This document shows, in pieces, positions 43,635-52,739 of a DNA stretch of 64,000 nt. The stretch is taken from positions 248,001 through 312,000 of the forward strand of contig AP026162.1 in assembly GCA_030295235.1 (NCBI GenBank), in the 5' to 3' direction. Every line of letters begins with the position of its first letter. Within the stretch, counting starts at the first letter, position 1. Made by a program: the position numbers and the translations under genes. The notes under the pieces are model-generated. The model searched no databases and was not told the origin of the DNA. It saw only the letters and a program-made list of their open reading frames with translations. Source of the DNA: Fistulifera solaris. Its lineage: Eukaryota > Bacillariophyta > Bacillariophyceae > Naviculales > Stauroneidaceae.

Positions 43635-44690
43635 CTACTTCGAGTGAACACCGCCCTCCTTTGAAAAATATTTGTCATGGAGGTACTGTCCTGAGGTGGT
43701 TGGCTCATACTTGGGAGGGTTTTCTTTTGAGCAACATATATCAAGAGGGACGATGGGAACATCAAAACCTGGTTCGTAGAAGAAAGGTACGGAATACCTT
43801 TCCGATCCACCCTGAAGGACGACCCTATGCGGTGTCGAGCGAAACAAACCATTCGACAAACGCTCCAACATATCTCCCAAGTTCACCACGAATGCACCAT
43901 TCCGATGAGGAACATCGATCCATTGACCAGTCTTTAGCAACACTTGCAAGCCAGGCGTTCCATCCGTACGTAACACTGTAATCACCGGCCCATCTGTGTG
44001 TTCATCAGCTCCAAATAATCCTTCCTCCGGTACACTCTTAACATCTCCATAGTGAAGCAAACTTAATGCAGTCATCGGGTCCTCAAACGTTTTGTCGAAT
44101 GAGCCCTTTGGTAATCCCAGAGCTAGGGCCAAGCTGAAAATAAAGTAGGATTGCGATAAGTCAAACAAGCAAGTAGAACTGCCATTGATGTTACTTGTCA
44201 CGGATAAACATACTCACAGCTGCACCAATCGAAAGCAAAGCTCACACATCTTATCATGGTACGATTCTATCACGCTGCGGAATTTCTCACAATCAGCCAT
44301 GTCAGGAGTGAGCTCAGGCGAAGGCATCACATTTGACCCCTTGAGCTTTGCAACGTTATACTCAGGGTGATCAGCAGGGAAGTGTCTTCCTACATAGAAC
44401 CCTTCCTTGGTGTCGCCGTCCGCGTCGGCTCCATAAGCGATCTTTCCGTCCAGGGTGAAGTATCCTCTGATGAGAGCAGGGTTGCTGAGCGCTTTCTTGG
44501 ACGGCTTCGAGAGACTGAAAAAGAGCTTGGATTGCTCAAAGACATCAGTGATTAGCTCCTCCTCAATTCCATGATCCTCGAGGTAGAAAAAGCCAACTTC
44601 GATACATGCGGAACGAAGGCGTTGCACGGTTTCCTCCGAATCGCTGTCGCGTAGAGAAATCGTAGGGATCGCGTCATCTTGAATACACAT
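43635..44690 (-). CDS. 2-oxoglutarate/Fe(II) oxygenase, IPNS-like (DIOX_N + 2OG-FeII_Oxy)
   Basis: Small-molecule dioxygenase of the isopenicillin N synthase/gibberellin oxidase class; substrate unknown. Two exons, 44218-44690 and 43635-44133, with an 84-bp intron (RLVQ|LLALALGLP). 323 residues. The N-terminal domain has IPTISLRD and ACIEVGFFYLEDHGI. The catalytic core has HTDGPVITVL (HxD iron ligands), TPHRVV (third His) and RYSVPFF (RxS 2-oxoglutarate anchor). All catalytic residues are in place. A decayed partial copy lies 2 kb downstream at 45880-46215. Confidence 0.92.
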
Positions 44691-45038
44691 GGTGGGAGTG
44701 GAGCTAACTCAGCTGCAACTTTTGATCGTTCAGAGAGGCAGTTATTGATGCTAGGATGGCACCGTTCAAAGCAAGTATCCTTTTCAGTACAGATCTCTTT
44801 TTGTGCATCGTGCATCGGCCGAAGGTTGATACCCATCCGTCGAGCCTCGTCGAGCCTCGTCGAGACCCGCACACAATAGGCAAAAACGACGTGAGGCGAG
44901 GAAGAATCACGTGCTTGAAAGATATCCTTGATCCTTGCGTCTTAATTCTCAATGCTTTGAGAAGGAATAAAACAAGACTTGTCTTATTGCAGGCAAAATA
45001 CGTTCGTCATCTTCATTATTTGTACGCTTTACCTGGTA
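44691..45038. other. Intergenic upstream of the oxygenase gene, no gene seen
   Basis: Promoter side of the oxygenase gene. CGTCGAGCCT is repeated in tandem near 44838-44858. Nothing else is seen before the repeat at 45039. Confidence 0.35.
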
Positions 45039-45650
45039 CGCAACTACTATTTGCGTCGAAAAGCATCCGTATCGTCGACTGCAATTTTTACTATAATGGT
45101 AAAGTCTTGGTTCTACGCGATCGCGACTTAATTTCAGTCACTTGAAACTTGAAACGCCACCTAAGCAATGAGAGCAGCTAAAATGTCCACAAACAAAAGC
45201 GCGAAGTGTATAATCAAATGCCATGGAAAATTCTTCAATCGAAACGCAACTATTTGCAACGAAAAGCATCCGTATCGTCGACTGCCATTTTCACTATAAT
45301 GGTAAAGTGTTGGTTCTACGCGATCGCGACTTAATTTCAGTCACGATCAACATAATGAAACAATATTGAAACGCCACCAAAGTGGTCCTGGAAACGAAAG
45401 CGCGAAGTGTACAATCAAATGCCATGGAATACCCAATATATAATCTAGCTATCATCTTCAATCGAAACGCAACTATTTGCGTCGAAAAGCATCCGTATCA
45501 TCGACTGCAATTTTCACTATAATGGCAAAGTGTTGGTTCTACGCGATCGCGACTAAATTCAGTCACTTGAAGCTTGAAACGCCACCTATTAAGCAATGAG
45601 AGCACCTTAGTTGTCCACAAACAAAAGCGCAAAGTGGAGTTTGTGGAGTT
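45039..45650. repeat. Three tandem ~206-224 bp units, each containing the hairpin-type element
   Basis: Units start with CGCAACTATTTGC-like sequence near 45039, 45245 and 45469. Each contains AAAAGCATCCGTATC, then TTTTCACTATAATGG, TAAAGT(C/G)TTGGTTCTACGCGATCGCGACT, TTTCAGTCAC and GAAACGCCACC. The section from ACTATA to CAGTCAC has the same order as the dispersed ~56-bp element, and unit 2 has the inverted pair GATCGCGACT/AGTCACGATC. Identity among units is high, the third slightly longer. No coding potential. Confidence 0.75.
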
Positions 45651-45879
45651 CGAAAAGATCATTTATCGGGACTCATTTATGGTCGACTATTCATCCTTTT
45701 TAAGGCACATATCAATCGTTGCAAAAAGTAATATGCGCTTTCGATGAACTTCAAAGGAGGAGAAAGAGGAACAATTCGACTCGTAGAAATTCCCAAGAAC
45801 TTTACTTAGCCCCGCATAGCGTTTCCGGCGCCTCACGAATTGCAATCAAACATGATTATCTTTACTATCCTATTCTTCT

Positions 45880-46215
45880 AATTGATGTCCCAACACGACT
45901 TTGATTTTGATTGCTACCCAGTCATGTCCAACATCGACCCATTTCAAAGTCTTTGTCAGCACTTGCAATAAGGAATATTGTAATCCCATACAAATCTGTA
46001 TGTTCACCAGCACCATACAGTCCTTCATGCACTTGACGTCGGCATAACAAAGTAGAGCTAGCAAAGTGAGCGGGTCTTCGAAATAATTATCAAAATCAGA
46101 GCGGTGGCCCACCTGACAAGAGGACCGCGACGAGATAAGAAAGACAAACATCACTGTTCCAGTTTGCATCGATCGCTGTACTCCCTGTTGTACGAGTCGA
46201 AAGCTCAATGCACAT
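45880..46215 (-). pseudogene. Decayed partial duplicate of the IPNS-like oxygenase
   Basis: The frame contains FDNYFEDPLTLLALLCYADVK and LQVLTKTLKWVDVGHDW, which align with FDKTFEDPMTALSLLHYGDVK and LQVLLKTGQWIDVPHRN of the gene at 43635-44690. The HxD iron motif is lost (NIQICMG replaces HTDG) and no start or C-terminal half remains. Intron-like DNA is carried along, with the upstream exon edge (GAAAGCTCAATGCAC like GAAAGCAAAGCTCAC), so it was a DNA duplication, not a retrocopy. It lies beside a copy of the K+ channel 3' end. Confidence 0.7.
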
Positions 46216-46221
46216 TTCTGG

Positions 46222-46320
46222 GTGGTACGTGGGGTACTGGGCGATTCTACCTTCCCATAGGGTAGACGCTGACCAGATAATCTAGAGTCCACGGACCACC
46301 CGCCACAAAATTCTCTTGTT
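46222..46320 (+). pseudogene. Fragment copied from the K+ channel 3' end
   Basis: GTGGGGTACTGGGCGATTCTACC and the following ~70 bases match the last codons and 3' flank of the channel gene (43407-43490) with scattered differences. In the original locus the channel end precedes the oxygenase 3' end; here the order is reversed while orientations are kept. Confidence 0.65.
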
Positions 46321-46345
46321 GAACAATCCGCTTTCACAAACTGTT

Positions 46346-47942
46346 TCAATTAAATCGAGGACTCGCCGCCAATCCCCGTGCCCCGGTTCCGTGCATCATG
46401 TTCATATACTGCCAGCGTTGACGCCGTTCTTCGCCTTCAGGATCATTCCCCACACGACGATAAAACTTTTCTTGGTCTAAATCCCTGCTAGAAAATTGGG
46501 ATCGGCTACTCGTCCAGCTGCTGTCCAGACTTGGTCTTCGGACTGATTCTGTGACAAAGAACTTGCTCATTTCAAGTTTTTCGGCTGAAGTAACATCTAT
46601 GCAGGGGGGTGAACGTCCAGACTTCAATGTTTCTGACTTGAAATGTTTCGGTGTGATCACCAGCACCGCACAAACCCGGACTACCGAAACTTTCACTCGG
46701 GCTCGTTGTGCCCGTAATCAAATCATCGCTTAGTGCAAGAGCGAAGCCCATTTTCTCCGTCATTTTAGCAAGTTCGTGTAGATTGTCGAATTCATCAAGA
46801 GATGGTGCATGATCATCTCCTCCAACAGCTAAAATATCGTGCCTGCAGATTTGCATCATCCCATCAGCAGGACCGCTATAATGATAGACATCAATTTTTG
46901 ATTCGAGAGCAGCTTGATCAAAGAGTGAGTAGCACTTGGTGAGTCTTGACTTTTTCATCCTCCATACAAACGAAGGCTTCGAACCAAAGAATCCAAAATG
47001 GTTCCCCCAAGCTTCCGAGGTAAAGCTTCCAAAGACGTCTCCTTTGTTCGTTTCAATTGCCAGTATAGTGTTGGGGGACGCGCGACAATACATCTTTAAC
47101 GTCTCGAGCGACGCTCCGTCGCGAATTAACGAAAACTTCAACCAATAATTTTGGTTCATCAACGGAGATGGTATATGGCTCATGAGAGCGTCCATCAGCG
47201 GGGGCGACAACACATGGGGCTGTGCACTCGTATCGTCCGCTGATGTTCCGATAATCTTAAAGGCGTTGTGGTCCGATGTATTTCCGTTCAAGATATCAGC
47301 AATCGTTTCGGTACGATTATAGTCAAGCCCAAAGTCTTTGGCGTATTCGTCTTTCAGAATCTCCCACGCGGAAAAGTCACTCCGAATCGTATCTTCATCC
47401 CAAGACGAATCACTGGAACAAGAATCCTTATCGTCTTTTCGTACTTCTTCGTCGGACGGAATATCGTCGCCGTCTTCTTCCAACGACAGTTGCTGTCTCC
47501 AGGGTTGAGCCGTCTGTGTATCCTCGACGCCGTGAAGGGAGCTCCTTATAACTAATGCTTTGGGATTGACTCCATCTTCGTGCGCTTTCCATAAATTCCA
47601 TAACATATATTTTCTTCTGTTTGGCTTTAGATCGCGTTTGTTGTTGAGCAGATCGTCAGGAATGGAAAACAGAACATCATCATCGAGCTTTCTCGCGGCC
47701 TGCTGAAGAAGTCGAGTTTTCTCACTGGCCTCTCGGGCATATGTATCGGGCGAGTTGGACGGATCTACATCATCCACCAGAAGTGCATGCAGAAACACTT
47801 TTTCGGCGGACGATAGGGACGGAATACGACGGAGCACTTTGGTTTGTAGTAGTTGCCGAGCTTCTTGCACTTGTTCGGATAGTTTGTCGCTCGACGAAAG
47901 ACTGGAAGAAAGATGTTGTAAAGTAGCTGCTTCTCCGCTCAT
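46346..47942 (-). CDS. TLDc-domain protein
   Basis: TLDc proteins act in oxidative-stress protection and V-ATPase regulation in other eukaryotes. The N-terminal 230 residues are helical and acidic (EKVFLHALLVDDVDP, DDIPSDEEVRKDD). The TLDc domain begins at LMNQNYWLKFSLIRDGASLETL and includes TILAIETNKGDVFGSFTSEAW, FFGSKPSFVWRM, a GGDDHAPSLD loop and FQVRNIEVWTF. The frame as written ends HRCYFSRKT; one base fewer in the G6 run (46604-46609) continues it as FTPCIDVTSAEKLEM to a stop at 46346, giving 531 residues. The restored tail is Ser/Arg-rich and ends MHGTGARGLAASPRFN. No intron. Domain identity is firm. Confidence 0.85.
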
Positions 47943-48487
47943 GGTGTATTGTTGCTGTGCTTTGTGTATTGGTTTAAAGTTTGTTTAGTGTAGTTTGGTT
48001 TGTTATCTTGTTGGAATGAATGTAAGGAACTTTACTGCTTCGCAAATGTCGTTCCACGCAAGAAAGAACGGTGCTGTCAAACGACGAAAGAACAACGTCG
48101 AAAACGACGAGGGTGCGAGAACGCGTTCGCATCCGAAGCTGTTGCACTGTAACGCAGTGTGTATCCATGCGTTCGCGTTCTGTTACTTATCAGTGTCTAT
48201 TCATTGTCTCTCCGCTACTCACATAGTTACGTTTGTCGCACGAAAAAGACGTTAATCAGCGTTATAACTAACATTTAATATTACAGTAAAAATAAATGAA
48301 CGTTATATTTAACACTTTATCATACAGTAGAGGGCCGCCGGCGCGAAACGTGACAAACGGCCAAAAGAAGCAACAACGACAACAACAACAAAAACTTTTC
48401 CGAAACCATCATCGTGCGGATAGAAAGACGAATAAACCAGCAATAAGAAACAGCAATCGCCATTCCATTCAATAAACACAGAGAGCG
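47943..48487. other. Divergent intergenic region, no gene seen
   Basis: Shared upstream region of the TLDc and nicastrin genes, with a CAA-rich microsatellite near 48368-48395. Confidence 0.4.
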
Positions 48488-50800
48488 ATGAAGCTTCGTA
48501 CAGGTGTCGCAGCATACGGTCTTTTATTACTGATTCTTTCCCCGCCAGCCGTCGCTGACGATGGACTTGACAAACCTTTCACTTCATCGTTTGCCCGATT
48601 AGAACATGCTCCTTGCACCTCACTCTTTTACCGAAATGGAAGACTTGGATGTGGAACGGAAGACACGTCGCTGCAAGTAGGACAACTGAAATATTTCGAC
48701 GGTAGTCTCCCGGATATAAAGAGCCCGTACGTGGCTGTCATGGAAGAAGAAATGCTAACCGTCGATTCGATTAATACATTGCTTTCGGCGCGCGGCGGAT
48801 ATTTGCAAGGTATTCTTGTACTCAACTCGACTTCGGAAGAAGATGGAGGACAAAATAATCAATATTATTCTCCCGATTCTTTGTATCCTCGAGGCTACGG
48901 TACTCCCTCCGCGAATCTTAATTACGGAACAAATGCTTATGCTTGGAATCCGAAAGGTCAAGGACTGTTTGATATTGACATGCATGGTATACCGATGGCT
49001 TATGTCATTGATGCAGATGTTTCAAAATCCCTCCGGAAGGAAGCGCAGTCGGTGAGTGACGCTCCAGGGGATACGATTGTGGCAGAATTCAACTATTACA
49101 TGGGTCCGGACAAAATGACCAGTGCCAAGTGTCTCGCATGGAAGGATGTTGCCACCAACCAATGGAACCCAAAATGCTTACCCATCGGAGGAACTAGCGT
49201 ATGGGCTACACCTGGTTCTCCGCCATCCTATGGAGATTCCGAGAATGACAACAATGCTAACAATCGACCGGTCGTTGTACTGGCGGCCGGAATGGATTCG
49301 ACTAGTATGTTTCACGACATTAGTCCTGGTGCGAACACAGCGGCCTCCAACATCCTCACTGTTTTGATGGCAGCGCGCTTGATTGGAAAATACGTCAATG
49401 ATAACACATTGGACTCCTTGCCGAATCGAATTGTGTTCGCTTTGTTTGAGGCAGAGCAGTACGGCTTTGTTGGGTCGCGCTCCTTCCTTCGCGACGTCGC
49501 TTATCCTGGTTTTGAATGCAAGAGCAGTCTCGTTCGTGCGGTTTCAAGACTTGGTGAAAAGTCGGATCTGGCTTGTATTAATCCGGTACGTCCCAGCATG
49601 AAATTTACTGGACTGGGACAAATCAAAGGAATGTTGTCCGTCGATCAGCTTGGTTACCTCCTAGGGGATGGTGTTCTCTATGTTCACGCGGATAACAACA
49701 ACGACATGTACGGCACTTTCTTGGCTAATGTTCTCAAAAGTTCGGGAACGAACAGCTTTAGCGTTGCGTCAGCTAGCGTGAATAGTAACAACAACGCTTA
49801 CCCCTATCCTCCGACGCCGTTAACATCCCTTCTGCATCTTTCCGAGGGTGCCGTGGGTGGAGCCGTCTTGACCGGTTACGACTACGCTTTCACCAACAAA
49901 GTCCCCTACCATTCCCACCGTGACTCTGCAGATTACTTTTCCGTCAATTTGAAATCCATTGCCGCAGCAGCAACAATCGCGGCGCGGTCCATTTTGGCGG
50001 CGGCGTACGACAATGGCAGCTACGACTATGCAACATCCGCTAATTACGCGAAGAATCTAATTGGCGAATTGAATTATGATGACAAAGACTTGGTGGCCTT
50101 ATCCAACTGTCTTCTGCACAACGGTCAGTGTGAGATGATCCAGAAATACAGTTCGGTCGATGCGGCGAACGAGAGAATCCGCTTCGGTCGAAACATGGGT
50201 TCGCCGAACCCCATGCCAAAAGCAGCGAACTTTTATGCGGGTGTGTACCATCGATACTATGGTCAGCCGGTGGTCGCGGTCGGTGATCAGCTCTATGGCG
50301 CCTACAACGGAAATGACTACGGAAACAAGGCGTCGGATGCTATTCACATTCTACCCGAAGCACTCGAAAGTGCGATTCATGGTTTGTTCAATGATTACCT
50401 CGGTCGCGGCTCCAATTCGAATGGAAAATTTACGTCGTGCAAAACAGTATCGGATTGTGGCAATGTAGACTACTGCAGTGCCGAAGGCGACAGAGCCACT
50501 TGTACGGGTGGCGGTGTCTGTGTTTGTGAGCGGGCTTCCTACCATGTCGCTTTGGATGAAGCATTACTTCCTGCAGAAAACAAACCGGCGGGATACTTTG
50601 TAGTCAATGAGAACGACGAAGGCATTAGTGCCATGTATACCGAGCCGAATTGGTCGAACGATGTCGGTGTACGAGTCTACCGCGATGCCGGTTGGCTTCC
50701 CGGCTTCCTTTCGCTCGCGGCTGGGTTAGCCGTGGGATCCGCGTCCATTTTCGGAGCCTTTGTTCTACGAATCGGTCTGAAGAAAGAAAAGCTGTATTAA
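48488..50800 (+). CDS. Nicastrin, gamma-secretase subunit
   Basis: Substrate-recognition subunit of gamma-secretase. 770 residues, intronless. Signal peptide (LLLLILSPPAVA) at 10-22, a large lumenal ectodomain, one membrane helix near the end (LSLAAGLAVGSASIFGAFVLRI) and a short basic tail (KKEKLY). Family markers are CTSLFYRNGRLGCGT at the N-terminus, YLQGILVLNS, the SPDSLYPRGYGTPSANLNYGTNAYAWNPKGQGL block, and the peptidase-like fold VVLAAGMDSTSMFHDISPGANTAASN, then FALFEAEQYGFVGSRSF. The DSTSMF region lacks metal ligands of M28 peptidases, as in all nicastrins. The neighbouring Cys cluster (CKTVSDCGNVDYCSAEGDRATC) is an EGF-like addition near the membrane. Confidence 0.93.
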   Translation: MKLRTGVAAYGLLLLILSPPAVADDGLDKPFTSSFARLEHAPCTSLFYRNGRLGCGTEDTSLQVGQLKYFDGSLPDIKSPYVAVMEEEMLTVDSINTLLSARGGYLQGILVLNSTSEEDGGQNNQYYSPDSLYPRGYGTPSANLNYGTNAYAWNPKGQGLFDIDMHGIPMAYVIDADVSKSLRKEAQSVSDAPGDTIVAEFNYYMGPDKMTSAKCLAWKDVATNQWNPKCLPIGGTSVWATPGSPPSYGDSENDNNANNRPVVVLAAGMDSTSMFHDISPGANTAASNILTVLMAARLIGKYVNDNTLDSLPNRIVFALFEAEQYGFVGSRSFLRDVAYPGFECKSSLVRAVSRLGEKSDLACINPVRPSMKFTGLGQIKGMLSVDQLGYLLGDGVLYVHADNNNDMYGTFLANVLKSSGTNSFSVASASVNSNNNAYPYPPTPLTSLLHLSEGAVGGAVLTGYDYAFTNKVPYHSHRDSADYFSVNLKSIAAAATIAARSILAAAYDNGSYDYATSANYAKNLIGELNYDDKDLVALSNCLLHNGQCEMIQKYSSVDAANERIRFGRNMGSPNPMPKAANFYAGVYHRYYGQPVVAVGDQLYGAYNGNDYGNKASDAIHILPEALESAIHGLFNDYLGRGSNSNGKFTSCKTVSDCGNVDYCSAEGDRATCTGGGVCVCERASYHVALDEALLPAENKPAGYFVVNENDEGISAMYTEPNWSNDVGVRVYRDAGWLPGFLSLAAGLAVGSASIFGAFVLRIGLKKEKLY

Positions 50801-51531
50801 TTGAGTATTCTTGTAAAGTCCGAGTGTTTTCTTAGGGAATGGAATCGTGTTTCGTAGGAATAGTTTCCTCCAAGCAGAGTTGTGATGTCACAATGCACGC
50901 TATGAGCGTCTGTGTTTGTCTAGCATCTACCATTTATCCCTCCAATCGCCGCAGTTCATTGTAGATTTATCGCGGGTAAGGCGAAAAGGAAAAGTATAGA
51001 GATGCCTAGGTCTAGGTCTACACTTACTTTAGTCAACTTGGGATACGGTAACTGCTCACGACGGGGATGGAAGCGACGACTGTGGCCAACATTTCACCCA
51101 GAACAATCGACGCATTCATCATACATGAGACTAAATAAATCTGTTTGCTTCCTGAAGCGGTTTTAGTTAGCAATGGTAGAAGAACAAGCGGTAGTTTGAG
51201 AGGAGTCGTGTGAACACAATCCCGTTTCAGAAACTATTAATTCATGACTGAAGTGCAGTCGTGGTTAAGTTACTTTACATTTGGAGCTATAGTAACCAAG
51301 GTGCCGCATACGATCGTAGCGTTACTGAAAAGCTATGGCCTGGGACACTCCCTGTTACACTACCAGGTATGCCATACAGTATAGCAACCACGTCCACGTG
51401 AATGGAAAGCAAACTTCTTCCTTTTCGCAAAACGATGCAAAATCGCCATTCATTCGCAACGAATGAATGAACAGTCTGCGCCTTCTTGTTCCTCTAACTC
51501 ATTCGTTCTCCAACATTGACACAAATCAACA
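50801..51531. other. Intergenic with one hairpin element
   Basis: Between two plus-strand genes; contains the hairpin copy at 51241-51296. Nothing else is recognised. Confidence 0.45.
51241..51296 (-). repeat. Dispersed ~56-bp hairpin element, copy 6
   Basis: TTCATGACTG, AAGTG loop, CAGTCGTGG, then on to ATTTGGAGCTATAGTAAC. On the minus strand this reads GTTACTATAG first and the hairpin last: the full element, 236 bases upstream of the next start codon. Confidence 0.75.
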
Positions 51532-52713
51532 ATGACATCGCCGGAAGAGAGTGCGGATAGATTGACTACGCCGGGTCCGACGATAACTTCTCAAATGCTG
51601 ACGCTCGGACTAGATGCGAGTGACGGTCGATCGCCAAAACGTTCGGTGGAAATGGTCGACAGCACTAACGAATCAGAACGAAATACCTGGTGGAATAGAG
51701 CTTTTCATTCCACGGATGGAGGTTTGGATAGTCGCATAGCAGCAGCGGTGCCAAGCGAGTCAGATAGACCGCGTATAGTAGTGGATGAAGTCGACACAAA
51801 TTATTCTTACGAGCAGATGGGAGAGCGTTTGACGGTTAATACACACACACATGAAAATGTCAATGATTCTAGGAAAGGCCGAGCAATGATGCAGCAGGGA
51901 ATACGAAAAGTTGGAGGTACTTTTAAGAAACTGCAAAAAACGTGGATTCTTAATTCGCACACCAGACGCTCCTTGTCGGACCGAAGCCATATGATTTTAC
52001 GAGATGGGCATTTTTACTATAGGGACATGGAAAGTGCGGTTCCCTCTCGCCATGATGTTGAATCTCAATGCAATTATTTTCAAGCTCCTTCGAGTGCCGC
52101 AGACACCGAACTGAAACGATATCGGGAAAGATTTGAGGATCTTAATAAAGATGCCAAGTGCTTGGAGCTCGATCGATTACTCGACAACGACTTGCAACTG
52201 GATCACACGGAAGACGTGGAGACGAACGAAGTGCAACGAGATGCGCGTAGTAGTATCATTCACACTGCTCAAACATCGTCTCTCTATTATGAGGTTGAGG
52301 GAGGTGGGATGACGCTTCTTTGTTTACCACGAGATCACGTAAGACTCATTATGGATCCAGAGCTACAAACTGGCACATTGGCTGTTGAGCAATGGAGACG
52401 TGAGGATGAGACCAGATACGAAGTTTCTTTGTCTCAAAGGCCGTCTTGCTCGTTTTGCCCAAACTGCAAAAAAGAATTTACGTTCGGTAGAGATTTCTCG
52501 ATTCACCCTGATTTACGGTACACCCTGGTGGTCAACGACGATTTGTACCGAAACCTCATGTCAGAGTTGAGCAGCCATCTTACCGAACCGTACTGTGGCA
52601 TCAACCGATGGTGTCTGGACGACGAAAAAGTGGATATTCGGGTGGCAATTGGTTTTCTAATCATTGTCTTTTCACTTATGTTTGCTACAACTATTGTGTG
52701 GCCAACTCAGTGA
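51532..52713 (+). CDS. Orphan tail-anchored protein
   Basis: 393 residues, intronless, no recognised family. The N-terminal ~90 residues are polar and disordered. A basic stretch (GKARM-like SRKGRAMMQQGIRKVGGTFKKLQKTW) follows, then a central region of mixed charge. Near the end come two CxxC-like pairs in CSFCPNCKKEF, a possible small zinc site, and YCGINRWC. The last ~25 residues are a single hydrophobic helix (VAIGFLIIVFSLMFATTIVW), so it is probably tail-anchored with the bulk in the cytosol. Function unknown. It is convergent with the PERK-like kinase gene, 26 bp apart. Confidence 0.65.
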   Translation: MTSPEESADRLTTPGPTITSQMLTLGLDASDGRSPKRSVEMVDSTNESERNTWWNRAFHSTDGGLDSRIAAAVPSESDRPRIVVDEVDTNYSYEQMGERLTVNTHTHENVNDSRKGRAMMQQGIRKVGGTFKKLQKTWILNSHTRRSLSDRSHMILRDGHFYYRDMESAVPSRHDVESQCNYFQAPSSAADTELKRYRERFEDLNKDAKCLELDRLLDNDLQLDHTEDVETNEVQRDARSSIIHTAQTSSLYYEVEGGGMTLLCLPRDHVRLIMDPELQTGTLAVEQWRREDETRYEVSLSQRPSCSFCPNCKKEFTFGRDFSIHPDLRYTLVVNDDLYRNLMSELSSHLTEPYCGINRWCLDDEKVDIRVAIGFLIIVFSLMFATTIVWPTQ

Positions 52714-52739
52714 TGACCATTCGTCTAAAAACCACACTG

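Noticed and set aside
45870-46349. 159-codon frame as a functional oxygenase
   Set aside because: The iron-binding HxD is gone and only part of the domain remains; it is a decayed duplicate.
48488-50800. M28 aminopeptidase
   Set aside because: Metal-binding residues are absent and the N-terminal and C-terminal features are those of nicastrin.
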